Of a stretch of DNA of 64,000 nucleotides, positions 47,960 to 57,238 are shown piece after piece. This stretch comes from Shewanella sp. NFH-SH190041 (GTDB lineage: Bacteria; Pseudomonadota; Gammaproteobacteria; Enterobacterales; Shewanellaceae), in assembly GCF_024363255.1 (NCBI RefSeq), contig NZ_AP026070.1:2604001-2668000 (forward strand). Reading direction: 5' to 3'. The notes below the pieces were generated by a model, which saw nothing but the letters and a program-made list of their open reading frames with translations, was not told the DNA's origin and did not search any database. Both the position numbers and the translations under genes were made by a program. The first letter of the stretch is position 1, and each line of letters opens with the position of its first letter.

Positions 47960-48028
47960 AATTGATAAACATGTTAGCTATTAACCAGATGGGATAACGC
48001 CATAGCATTGTCGCTATCACTTGTCAGG

Positions 48029-48997
48029 TTATGCCATGCGATGATGTTTCTGCCGATACATGGCTTCATCCGCTCGGCGCAACAAACTGTCCAGTCCGCT
48101 GAAACTATCTGGGGTAAAGGATGCCTCGCCAATACTGCATGCTAATTGCCAACGGTGACCGGCTGTTGCATTAAAGTTCGTCATCAGGTCTTGCAAACGC
48201 GCAATAACCCGCTGGGCAGCAGGCGCGCCGGTTTCATGGGTTAATAACACCACAAATTCGTCCCCGGCTAAACGCGCCACTAAATCAGACTCTCGCACCG
48301 CGCGGCTAAGCAGACCAGCAAAGCTCACTAACGCCTCATCCCCAGCGCTATGGCCAAAATTGTCATTGATGATTTTAAAACGGTCCAGATCCAGATAAAG
48401 CAAGGTGGCCGACCGACCAGCCCGACGGCATAAGGGCAAGAGGTGCTCAGTTAAATTGGTAAACCCCAATCGGTTATAGAGCCCGGTTAAACTATCAACG
48501 GTCGCTAGATGAATACTGGTGATTTCCGATTCAATCAATCGGCCAAAATCAGTCAGATAGCGTTGCTGTTGGCAGGAGAGTTTTCTGGGTCTATGGTCGA
48601 TCAGGCACAGAGTACCTAAATTAAACCCATCGAATGATTGCAACGGATAGCCGGCATAAAAACGCACAAAAGGGCTACCTGTCACCAAAGGGTTATCGCA
48701 AAAACGGGGATCTTTCTTCGCATCAGGCACTACCATGACCTCTCGGCCAGCTATGGCATGGCCACAAAAAGAAATATCTCGGGGTGTCTGCTGACAGTCC
48801 GGCAATCCCGTATTGGATTTAAACCACTGTCGATCTTCATCCACTAGGCTCACCAAACAGATGGGTACATTAAAAAAATGCCGCGCCAAACGGGTGATAC
48901 GGTCAAAACGCTCATCGCCAAAAGTATCCAGTAATCGGGTACTGCGTAAGCGGGCCAGACGCAGAGAATCTTCAATTAATGCCGGGGCGGGCTGCAT
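48029..48997 (-). CDS. GAF-GGDEF diguanylate cyclase
   Basis: 322 aa: GAF sensor at about residues 25-155 (with SFCGHAI and FYAGYPL) and GGDEF cyclase at about 165-320. The active-site motif reads AGDEF (residues 244-248), one residue off the consensus; AGDEF forms are often still active. The RxxD inhibitory site (RESD) is present. No membrane segments. It has no obvious partner nearby; the second cyclase in this window is at 24.6-27 kb. Confidence 0.9.
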   Translation of the reverse strand: MQPAPALIEDSLRLARLRSTRLLDTFGDERFDRITRLARHFFNVPICLVSLVDEDRQWFKSNTGLPDCQQTPRDISFCGHAIAGREVMVVPDAKKDPRFCDNPLVTGSPFVRFYAGYPLQSFDGFNLGTLCLIDHRPRKLSCQQQRYLTDFGRLIESEITSIHLATVDSLTGLYNRLGFTNLTEHLLPLCRRAGRSATLLYLDLDRFKIINDNFGHSAGDEALVSFAGLLSRAVRESDLVARLAGDEFVVLLTHETGAPAAQRVIARLQDLMTNFNATAGHRWQLACSIGEASFTPDSFSGLDSLLRRADEAMYRQKHHRMA

Positions 48998-49950
48998 AGT
49001 ATTTCACTGATAATAAAGCAAACAGGTCAACAGAATACCACCAGCACCTTGACTCAAGTGATGGGTGTATCGCAAAGATACATTTTGATAAGGCTATCTT
49101 TGCACTGTTAAGTAACAGCACAGATAACACCTATGTTCAACATAGCAGAGTGTCTTGTTGCACTTACGATTTGAAGGGCAAACTGCCCACACGCCGCCAT
49201 CACATATGGTATTTACAAAGTCGCGCTTACCATTTACGCCAATATATAATCCGAACGAATATGTCAGCCTAATTCAGATCAGAAAAATGTTAGCTAAAGA
49301 TAACGAGTGAGTAGATAGAAAGGGTTAGCAGCTATCCTCTGCAATATATTATTCAGCAATGGCTAATGAAAATACCACAATAATTGTTGGCAATAATATT
49401 AATATATAAATCTCATTATAAGACGCAGAGATTTGACATAGATAATTTGCAGTTATATTTTAATGAAAAACAAATATGTCAAGTGGATTCAAGGCGAAAA
49501 CTCGGTATCTTTAATAAAAACTTACCATCGCGAAATGATATCAATTTGGTATTCATCATTTTTTATATTTTATTTCATTCATCACCAAATCAGAGGTAAA
49601 CATCGCACAGCAAGCAGATTTCAGCGTTTAACACTGCAATCAATGAAAATCCTGACCAATAACACCAATCAATCGCAAACAAAATATAAAACAAAATCCC
49701 GCCAAAATAGCCTAACATTGATAAGGAAATCAATAAAAAAACTATCAAGATGATAATATTTAAATAATAAGATCTTGATCATTTTTTCTAAATAAAAACC
49801 CCTTCATATTATTCCTGACCAGATTAAAAGATTACCGGTTGTGTGCGGCTTACCATTCAATTTTCTAGCTGAAAAACAATCTGATTTTATCTGAAAACCG
49901 GCAATTTAAATCATCACATTAAAAACATATTAAAAAGGGAATAAATCTAT
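48998..49950. other. AT-rich intergenic region upstream of the triple-RidA gene
   Basis: 953 bp without a gene that I can support. Two frames (71 and 96 codons near 49.4-49.75 kb) have no ribosome site and no family likeness. The second half is very AT-rich, as in the decarboxylase island. It is a likely home for H-NS-type silencing or long regulatory leaders, but I see no clear site. Confidence 0.4.
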
Positions 49951-51219
49951 ATGACCAGCGGTATCATTAAAAATTCAAGAAACACGGAGCAGGCACCGTT
50001 AAATGCAGCCTTCACCCAAACTGTCGCTTTCTCTCACTACAACAATATTTCGGCCCAGTTACCTGTTGATGCAACCAGCGGCAAATTAGTTGAAGGTGGC
50101 GTAAAGGTGCAAGCGGCTCAGTGTCTGGCCAATATCCAAGCGATTGTAGAAAGCATCGGTCACGGCCTGCACGATGTGGTACGGGTAAACGTTTATCTGC
50201 AAAATATCACTGATTTAGAAGCCGTTAACGAAGTTTATGCCAGCTTCTTTGCCAGCTATCAGCCTACCCGCACCGTTCTGGCGGTTGCTGCCCTACCACT
50301 GACTGGCGCGTTGGTACAAATGGATGCCGTTATCACCAATGGTGAAGGTTCAGGTACTCAGGCACCATGCGATCTGGTGAAAATTGTACGTAATGCCGCC
50401 GCAGTGCCTGCGAGCACACTGGCTAGCCACAGCGTTGCCTTCTCGCACTACAACCATATCTCAGCCCAGCTGCCGATTGATGCCAGAACCGGCAATATCG
50501 TCACCGGTGGCGCAAAAGAGCAAGCGACTCAGTGTCTGAAAAACATCAAAGCCATTATGGAAGGCATTGATGTGCCATTTGATGACATCGTTAAAATCAA
50601 TATTCATCTGCGCGATCTGGCTGATCTGGATGCAGTTAACCAAGCCTATACCACTTTCTTCCCTGACAGCGGTATTGCAAGAACAGTTGGCTATATGCCG
50701 GCCCGTGCTGTCGTCGTGGCAAGTGGTCTGCCTATGGATGCACTGGTACAAATCGATGCGACCGTTTCCCACGGTGATGGCACACCACCACAAGCTGTTG
50801 AAGATCGCCACGGTATCGTGATCAAGCCAAACAACACTGAGCTGGCACCTCGCAGCCCAGTGTCAACTCAGACTGTTGCCTTCTCTCACTACAACAATAT
50901 CTCTGCCCAACTGCCAATCGATCTGCAGACAGGTAATATCGTTGCAGGCGGTGTACATGAGCAGGCCAGACAGTGCTTAAGCCATATCAAAGCCATTGTT
51001 GAAAGCATCAACCATGTGATGGACGATATCGTTAAAATCAATATTCAGGTCAGCAATGTAGCCGATCTGGATGCCATCAATGATGTATATGCCACATTCT
51101 TCAGCGGTGATCTGCCAGCCAGAACCGTTATCGGTGTCGCAGCAATGCCCCATGGCGCACTGGTACAGATGGATGCCATCGTTTCTAACGGCGAAGGTAC
51201 GCCTCCTGCGGTGAGATAA
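49951..51219 (+). CDS. Triple RidA (RutC/YjgF)-domain protein
   Basis: 422 aa made of three RidA domains (about residues 15-130, 155-275, 300-415), each with SAQLPxD, QxxQCLxxIxAIxE and the late strand LVQxDA. RidA normally removes reactive enamine/imine intermediates made by PLP enzymes. The active-site Arg is kept (R107, R252, R391) but the Glu that E. coli RidA has at 120 is Gln in all three domains (Q123, Q267, Q406), and SGQ is SAQ. RidA is a trimer, so one chain may form the whole ring. Domain 2 has a 10-residue insertion. ATG 49951 follows AAGGGA. Deaminase activity is uncertain. Confidence 0.88.
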   Translation: MTSGIIKNSRNTEQAPLNAAFTQTVAFSHYNNISAQLPVDATSGKLVEGGVKVQAAQCLANIQAIVESIGHGLHDVVRVNVYLQNITDLEAVNEVYASFFASYQPTRTVLAVAALPLTGALVQMDAVITNGEGSGTQAPCDLVKIVRNAAAVPASTLASHSVAFSHYNHISAQLPIDARTGNIVTGGAKEQATQCLKNIKAIMEGIDVPFDDIVKINIHLRDLADLDAVNQAYTTFFPDSGIARTVGYMPARAVVVASGLPMDALVQIDATVSHGDGTPPQAVEDRHGIVIKPNNTELAPRSPVSTQTVAFSHYNNISAQLPIDLQTGNIVAGGVHEQARQCLSHIKAIVESINHVMDDIVKINIQVSNVADLDAINDVYATFFSGDLPARTVIGVAAMPHGALVQMDAIVSNGEGTPPAVR

Positions 51220-51258
51220 TCCGGCTTTAGCCCGGCCGGTAGGTTATACCGGTAAGCA

Positions 51259-51288
51259 AAAGGCGGAAGCACTCGCTTCCGCCTTTTT
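51259..51288 (+). terminator. Terminator after the triple-RidA gene
   Basis: AAAGGCGGAAGC and GCTTCCGCCTTT around ACTC, followed by T run; it lies between convergent genes and may serve both. Confidence 0.9.
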
Positions 51289-51339
51289 TATATTCACGCT
51301 AAACCTAATTGGGATCAGCGTTTATTTTACTCAGCGAAA

Positions 51340-52953
51340 TTAATCCACCTTAAGGGTTCCCAAGTACAACCACTCGTTATTACTGCGTTTGTTGGTGGGG
51401 AAATAACCATAGTTACCGTCCCGACGAAGCATAAAGAGCTCATCATCTCCGGTGTAGCGATTCTGATACAAGTACAGACTTCCCTGCTTTTTGTCACCCG
51501 CCTCACCGTCTTTCCAACGATTCAGGGCAATACTTTCCCAATCACTGTTACTGGTACCGGCTGTAGGCAATGCCGCCCGATAATCTCCGGCCAGACGGAA
51601 CAGCTCAACTTTACCGGTATTGGCATTGTTATAGCGATAAATATCACCTGTGTTACCGGCCTGCCCGGGTGTCCTCATTCCCAGATACTCCCAGTAACGG
51701 TTAGAGCGAGCATTCGTTGGGTAATACCAATACCAAGACGTTTTTAGGCGAAAGAACTCAATTTTCTTGCTGTAAGGATTGGCATAAACATATAAATCAC
51801 CAACCTGTCCCCGCTTAGAACCTGACCATGTTTTCACCGACAATTTGGCGACTTGATCATTACAGTCGTCACAGTCGCCACCTTTATTTGTGGCCAAAAT
51901 ATCGGCACGATTATTGGTACGGATAATATTATCGACTAGCTCACCACCGGGGAAATCCGCAACGACAACCCCCAAGTTACCGCCCAATTTGCCTTTGGCT
52001 ATCCACTGGCTGGTTAGCTGATTCGTGCCAGCATAATAGACATAACAATACTGCCACCAGCAATGCCAACGGGGAAAGTCCGCCATATGGTTACGATTCC
52101 AAGTCAATACACCTGTCCACATTTGCCAGGCATTATTGCTGGTACCAGATTTACCACTGGCAACAAAAAAAGGCGCAGCACCACCATTGCCAGACAGATA
52201 ATTCAGTGAAATGCGACCACTACTCACGGTGCGAAAATGTGCTTTAACGCTTTCCCACTTGCTATACAAGGCTCTGGGATTAGCAACCCGATACTTATCC
52301 TGAATATGCAGCGCCCCACGCTCAATGCCGATATGGTTGCCAAACACATTAAAATCGCGAATAAAAACAAACTTGCCACGCACATCCCCCAAAGTTGGGT
52401 TATTACCGGAAGGCACGGTATTATTGTGTCGATATTGATTCAGTACCGCATTGAAACGGCGGAAAAAATCATGCTGATATTCTGCTGCGCCACCTTCATT
52501 CTGCATGCGGATCAGTACCGTTTCAGTCGGGTAGGCATCAAGGAAGTTCGATACTGTTTGCAGGAAGTCCTCAAAGGTCTGATATTGAGGCACAAAGCCA
52601 TGGTAAGCCTGTAATTTTCCGTTGCGGTACTTAAACCTGACGTCTAAATAACGAACCCCCATATCCAATTGATCAGCAACGCTCAAAGACTGGGTCTGGG
52701 CATACGTGCCACCATAGCGGGATAGGGAATTATGGGTACCGGGAATGGAGATATTGGCCAAGCGAACATTATCGCTAAGCGCCGACATCCAATCCTGATT
52801 GCGGTAACCTGCGGTGGAATCATGGTTATATGGCACCTTGTAACCGGGAGTCATGTCGCCATCCAAAGCAGCCATTGCCGGCAACGTCACTGCGCCGGTC
52901 AGGGAAACGATAGTACCATATAATAAATTCAGAACTTTTTTCTTTAAAATCAT
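51340..52953 (-). CDS. Secreted phosphatidylinositol-specific phospholipase C-like protein
   Basis: 537 aa. A signal peptide (about residues 1-28, cleavage near AMA) leads into a PI-PLC X-type TIM barrel. The two catalytic His are in SIPGTHNSLS (H74) and AYHGFV (H118), with LDVRF next to the active site; this is the bacterial PI-PLC pattern of Bacillus and Listeria enzymes. After residue 370 come three repeats of about 45 residues, each with G-[DS]-[LI]-Y-x-Y, E-[LF]-F-x-L, PT and a late W. They may bind carbohydrate or lipid. The product would cleave GPI-type or PI lipids; the substrate is inferred. Confidence 0.85.
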   Translation of the reverse strand: MILKKKVLNLLYGTIVSLTGAVTLPAMAALDGDMTPGYKVPYNHDSTAGYRNQDWMSALSDNVRLANISIPGTHNSLSRYGGTYAQTQSLSVADQLDMGVRYLDVRFKYRNGKLQAYHGFVPQYQTFEDFLQTVSNFLDAYPTETVLIRMQNEGGAAEYQHDFFRRFNAVLNQYRHNNTVPSGNNPTLGDVRGKFVFIRDFNVFGNHIGIERGALHIQDKYRVANPRALYSKWESVKAHFRTVSSGRISLNYLSGNGGAAPFFVASGKSGTSNNAWQMWTGVLTWNRNHMADFPRWHCWWQYCYVYYAGTNQLTSQWIAKGKLGGNLGVVVADFPGGELVDNIIRTNNRADILATNKGGDCDDCNDQVAKLSVKTWSGSKRGQVGDLYVYANPYSKKIEFFRLKTSWYWYYPTNARSNRYWEYLGMRTPGQAGNTGDIYRYNNANTGKVELFRLAGDYRAALPTAGTSNSDWESIALNRWKDGEAGDKKQGSLYLYQNRYTGDDELFMLRRDGNYGYFPTNKRSNNEWLYLGTLKVD

Positions 52954-53432
52954 ATTACTATTCTATCTCTCTGGTTGGTTTGACTTACGACGCTGCCTGG
53001 GTTGGCAGTATGTCCGGCGCCCCGATACCGGTAGAAACACCCGATTACAGCACATAAACCGTTCACATATTGATAACACAGCCAATTCAACCAACTCAAC
53101 AGTCAAAATCAGTCAGTTAGATATAGTAAAAACAAAAATCTCCACAGAAAGTGCAGAGTTATGAAAGAAAACAGGGAATTGCGACCAGACCGGCTGAGGC
53201 TAACTTATGATCCGGCGCTTACTAGAACAAATCTGCATATTACTATCACAGATAGAACTTGACCTTATCAATCGACTTAAATCCTGCAGCTTTAAACCGC
53301 AAAATAACACCAGACAAGACGCCAGAGAACATAGCGTAAAACACGACTTGCCAACATTAACTTGCCCGCACTTATAGGCATGTGACAGCAACATTGACGC
53401 TGCTGTCACATGCTAAAACGTAACATTCACCG
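52954..53432. other. Gap between PI-PLC and the molybdenum hydroxylase operon
   Basis: 479 bp, no gene supported. It holds a long inverted repeat at 53378-53413 just past the last gene of the leftward operon. Confidence 0.45.
53378..53413. repeat. 13-bp perfect inverted repeat
   Basis: GCATGTGACAGCA (53378-53390) and its complement (53401-53413) around a 10-nt spacer, 20 bp past the FAD-subunit stop. No T run follows on the minus strand, so it is either a terminator aided by other factors or a protein site. Confidence 0.65.
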
Positions 53433-54305
53433 TTAACTGACCAGCAAACGGTTAAAACGCTGCAACAGGTTCAATGCTGTGGTATGACGGTATTGCGCCG
53501 TTGAGCGTTGATCATCAATCGGCCGGACCACCTGCCCATAGGCGTGCAGCAACTCCTGGCATAATCCCGTTTCTGGATGACTCAACTGCGAAACAGGCTG
53601 CCCAATAACCAATGCCTCGAGCGCCCTATCCCGCACCACAGTGGGTGCCACAGCACCAAACGCCACGCGCCAGTCAGTTACAATCCCCGCTTCAATTCGA
53701 GCCAGCCCGGCAAATGCAACTTTGGTCAAGGCATTGGCCGCCCGCGTACCCACCTTATGGTAATGGCACAAAGGCAACTCAGATGGTTGCGGCAGTTCGA
53801 TATGAGTCAGCATTTCCCCTTGTGTCAGCGCCGTCTTGCCGGGGGAAAGAATAAACTCACTGATGGGCAGCGTGCGCTGCTCGCCAAGTTTTGCCAGCAC
53901 CACACGGGCATCAAGCAGGTATAACGGCGGCAAGGTATCCGCAGCAGGCGAGGCATTACAAATATTCCCTGCCAAGGTGGCGCGATTACGTAGCGCTGGC
54001 GCAGCAATGCCACTTAAACTCTGCTTTAGCAAATTGGGCACCAGTGGACTGCGCAGCGCCTCAGCCATAGTCACCGCTGCCCCAATACGGACAAGGTTAC
54101 CATCAGCCGACATAGCGGGTGAGATCTGCTTTAATTCCGCGACACGATCAGTAAACACCACATGGTGGTGAAACTCGGCAGGCACATTGGGACGCACCCG
54201 GCAACGCACCATCAGATCTGTGCCGCCGGCAAACAATATATGCTCACCGCTGGCCAAAGTATCAAGCGCCTGTGCCAGCGTGGTAGGATAGGATACAGCT
54301 ACCAT
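53433..54305 (-). CDS. ygfM: Molybdenum hydroxylase FAD subunit (YgfM-like)
   Basis: FAD-binding medium subunit of a xanthine dehydrogenase-type hydroxylase. The 290-aa protein has the flavin loops FAGGTDLMVRCRV near residue 25 and TLAGNICNASPAADT near 110, and a C-terminal CO_deh_flav-like domain. It overlaps the 2Fe-2S gene by 7 bp, and the three subunit genes run leftward in the order Mo, FeS, FAD. With ssnA and ygfK upstream, it corresponds to E. coli ygfM. Confidence 0.92.
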   Translation of the reverse strand: MVAVSYPTTLAQALDTLASGEHILFAGGTDLMVRCRVRPNVPAEFHHHVVFTDRVAELKQISPAMSADGNLVRIGAAVTMAEALRSPLVPNLLKQSLSGIAAPALRNRATLAGNICNASPAADTLPPLYLLDARVVLAKLGEQRTLPISEFILSPGKTALTQGEMLTHIELPQPSELPLCHYHKVGTRAANALTKVAFAGLARIEAGIVTDWRVAFGAVAPTVVRDRALEALVIGQPVSQLSHPETGLCQELLHAYGQVVRPIDDQRSTAQYRHTTALNLLQRFNRLLVS

Positions 54306-54769
54306 AATCCTGCTCCTTTTTCAGCGGCAATACGGGCAGCATCCACAATCATGCCGTAACCCGTACATCGACACAGGTTGCCAGAAATCGCCGTGCGGAT
54401 CTCCGTCTCACTTGGGTGCGGATTTTCCACCAGCAAAGCATAAAGGGCCAATACCATTCCCGGCGTGCAGAAACCACACTGTACCCCTTTGGCTTTCAGC
54501 AGCGACTCAATCACCAACATACCTTTAGGATCTTTTTTCAGCCCTTCTAAGGTCATTAGCTTAGCCCCGGCCACCTGACTGATGGGGATCAAGCAGGCAT
54601 TCACCAACTGATCGTTCATCAAAATGGAACAGGCCCCGCACTCGCCCTCATTGCAACCATCTTTGGCCGACACGGCACCTAACTGATGGCGCAGGGTATA
54701 GAGTAGTGATTGCATCGGCTCCGCTTTGACAGTCACCGACTCACCATTAAGCACAAATTTAATGTCCAT
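54299..54769 (-). CDS. Molybdenum hydroxylase 2Fe-2S subunit
   Basis: Small iron-sulfur subunit, 156 aa from ATG 54769, preceded by GGGGGAGG. Two 2Fe-2S clusters: a plant-type CNEGECGACSILMNDQLVNAC and a C-terminal CGFCTPGM with CRCTGYG. It passes electrons from Mo to FAD. Overlaps the Mo subunit by 11 bp and the FAD subunit by 7 bp. Confidence 0.94.
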   Translation of the reverse strand: MDIKFVLNGESVTVKAEPMQSLLYTLRHQLGAVSAKDGCNEGECGACSILMNDQLVNACLIPISQVAGAKLMTLEGLKKDPKGMLVIESLLKAKGVQCGFCTPGMVLALYALLVENPHPSETEIRTAISGNLCRCTGYGMIVDAARIAAEKGAGLW

Positions 54770-56960
54770 ATTTGCCTCCCCCATTGTGACTGACAGTTTC
54801 ACCCTCACTGTGATACATGGCCGCAGAAATGCGCTCCGGCGTCACGGGCAAGGCGTTAAAGTGCAAACCACAGGCAGCTTCCACGGCAGACACAAAGGCC
54901 GGCGCGCCACCATTATGGGTCAATTCCCCGCCCCCTTTGGCCCCCTGTGGCCCATAGGGATATGGGTTTTCAACCAACTCAGAATGGATATAGGGCACAT
55001 CCAGTGCCGTGGGGATCACATAGTCCGCCATACTCTGCTGCGCGAAAGTGCCATCGGCAGTCAACTCCAGTTTTTCCATGGCGCCAAAGCCCAAAGCCTG
55101 CACGGTACCGCCATCAATCTGGCCGCGGAAAATTTGGGCATCAATGGCATGACCCACATCAAAGGCACTCCATACCCCGGTGATACGGGCTTCGCAACTG
55201 GCGGTATCAAGGGAGACTTCCACCACATTGATGCCATAACTGGTGCTCTGATAAGCATTGCCCTGATAACAAGTTTGATCCCAGACATGGTATGAAGGCT
55301 TTTTGTAAACCTCTTCGACTTCCTGATGCTCCCGGGCGTGCCAGCGATCTTTCAGTTTTAACGCTGCCCGCTCCAGGATATACCCAACAATCACAATCGA
55401 GCGACTGGCCACAGTCGGCCCTGAGTCCGGAACCCAGTCAGTATCCGGCACGGCGATATGGACATTATCAATATCGGTTTTCAAGGTGGAGGCCACAATC
55501 TCACGAAACGTCAAAGACAACCCCTGACCAATATCGGTATTGGACACACAAATCGTGACCTGATCGTCACTGTCCTTGACCAGCTTAGCTCGCGCTTTTA
55601 CCAAGGTATCTTCCAGATCTCCGGCAAAGCCGCAGCCATGCTGGAAAAAGGCCAACCCGATCCCCCGGCGTTTACCGTCAACTTCCCCTTCCTTGGCAAA
55701 CTGAGCAGCCTTGGCATGGTAATCGGAAGCCTGTAACACCCGCGCGAGCATATTCTCTAGTACTAACTCACCGAAAATCGGCGCGCCGGTCAGGCTGACG
55801 GAGTCAGATTTCAACAGATGGGCCTGCTTGAAGGTCAGAGGATCTCGCCCCAACTGTTTTGCCACATGGCTCATATGGGTCTCAATGCAGAAGCAGGTCT
55901 GGGGCGAGCCAAAACCACGAAAAGCCCCTGTAGGCACAGTATTGGTCGCCCAGGCTTTGCCGCTGATGCGCACATTAGGAATGTCATAGACATTGGTGCC
56001 CGTGGTAATAGCGCGTTGCAACACAATGCCGGACAGGCTGAAATACGCCCCGGAATTTAAATCAAATTCGATATCCATGGCGATAATACGGCCATCGGCA
56101 TCCACCCCGGTACGATAGCGAAACTCCACCGGATGGCGCTTAGAGCTGGCACAAATATCTTCCCGGCGCTCCAGCAATACCCTCACTGGTTGCTGCAGTT
56201 TTTCCACCGCCACGGCCAAGGGGCCGGCCAAAATGGACGGGTAATCCTCCTTACCGCCAAAACCACCGCCAGTAGGGCACTGGATCACCCGTACATTGTC
56301 ATGTCCCAGCACGGTTCGGGCACAATGGTGCACATACCAAGGGCATTGCATTGAGCCCTCAATCACCACCTTGCCATCTTTGACATATCCCACGCAGCCT
56401 TGGGTCTCAATATACAGATGTTCCTGATATCCAGTGGTCAGGGTTTCTTCAATCACGTGATGGGCACGCTGCAACGCGGTATCCACATCTCCTTTGGTGA
56501 CCACATGGTCATCATAAAGATTGGGTACACCATCGGCTTGGGGAGCAAAGGCATTGAAACTGATGGCGCCATCAAGGGCGGCTTTGGACTGGCTAAGTGT
56601 AAAGGCGGGGGTTAACGGGTGGTAATCAACGCTGATTTGGCTGAGCAACTGCTCAAGTAACACAGGATCTGGCCCCACCAGCAGCAAAATCACCTGGCCG
56701 ATATAGCGCACCTCAGTATCGGCGAAGGCCGGCCAGTCACTGGTGACGATGGGCACCTGATTCTCCCCCGGCACATCGGCGGCAGAAAATACATGATAAC
56801 CCTCTGGTAGCGGGGGAAGATGGACTGCCGTTATCTTGCCCCGGGCGCAGGATGAGCGATAAAAGCGCCCTTCAAGCAGACCGGGATACTGGCGGTCGGC
56901 AACATACTTCGCTTCCCCTGTGGCTTCCGGCCACTTGAATCGAGCATTAAGCCTTTCCAT
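54759..56960 (-). CDS. Molybdenum hydroxylase large subunit (XdhD-like)
   Basis: 733-aa molybdopterin-binding subunit, xanthine dehydrogenase family. It shows GGGFGGKEDYP, the FRGFG motif (TGAFRGFGSPQ), DIGQG and the catalytic Glu in GAKGGGELTHNGGAP. In E. coli the comparable XdhD has 956 aa; here the iron-sulfur part is a separate gene, so the length differs. With ygfK, ssnA, mocA and yqeC around it, a selenium-dependent hydroxylase acting on a purine-like compound is likely; the substrate is not known. ATG 56960 follows GGAGACGTACGT. Confidence 0.92.
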   Translation of the reverse strand: MERLNARFKWPEATGEAKYVADRQYPGLLEGRFYRSSCARGKITAVHLPPLPEGYHVFSAADVPGENQVPIVTSDWPAFADTEVRYIGQVILLLVGPDPVLLEQLLSQISVDYHPLTPAFTLSQSKAALDGAISFNAFAPQADGVPNLYDDHVVTKGDVDTALQRAHHVIEETLTTGYQEHLYIETQGCVGYVKDGKVVIEGSMQCPWYVHHCARTVLGHDNVRVIQCPTGGGFGGKEDYPSILAGPLAVAVEKLQQPVRVLLERREDICASSKRHPVEFRYRTGVDADGRIIAMDIEFDLNSGAYFSLSGIVLQRAITTGTNVYDIPNVRISGKAWATNTVPTGAFRGFGSPQTCFCIETHMSHVAKQLGRDPLTFKQAHLLKSDSVSLTGAPIFGELVLENMLARVLQASDYHAKAAQFAKEGEVDGKRRGIGLAFFQHGCGFAGDLEDTLVKARAKLVKDSDDQVTICVSNTDIGQGLSLTFREIVASTLKTDIDNVHIAVPDTDWVPDSGPTVASRSIVIVGYILERAALKLKDRWHAREHQEVEEVYKKPSYHVWDQTCYQGNAYQSTSYGINVVEVSLDTASCEARITGVWSAFDVGHAIDAQIFRGQIDGGTVQALGFGAMEKLELTADGTFAQQSMADYVIPTALDVPYIHSELVENPYPYGPQGAKGGGELTHNGGAPAFVSAVEAACGLHFNALPVTPERISAAMYHSEGETVSHNGGGKYGH

Positions 56961-57238
56961 ACGTACGTCTCCATACGAACTCTGTCTCTGGCATACCTGT
57001 TATGCCGCTTGCTGCCGGGGCAGCCGGGCGATACAGGCGGTAAAAACAGTGTGCAAAGCAGCACTGCATCAGATCAGCAAAGGGCAGAAACCTGCGTCCC
57101 TGCCCTGTCCGGTCAACCGGACTGCGCTTAGCTTGCATCGCCACTGACATAGCAGTGATATAACAAACTAATCTCAGCTGACCCTAGGGGATAACCCCAT
57201 AGCCCGGACGACATCCCTGCCGACCGAGCCGCATCCTA

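Noticed and set aside
49384..49753. Two frames of 71 and 96 codons in the AT-rich gap
   Set aside because: They have no ribosome sites, and the sequence is skewed to K, N, S and I as expected from AT-rich non-coding DNA.
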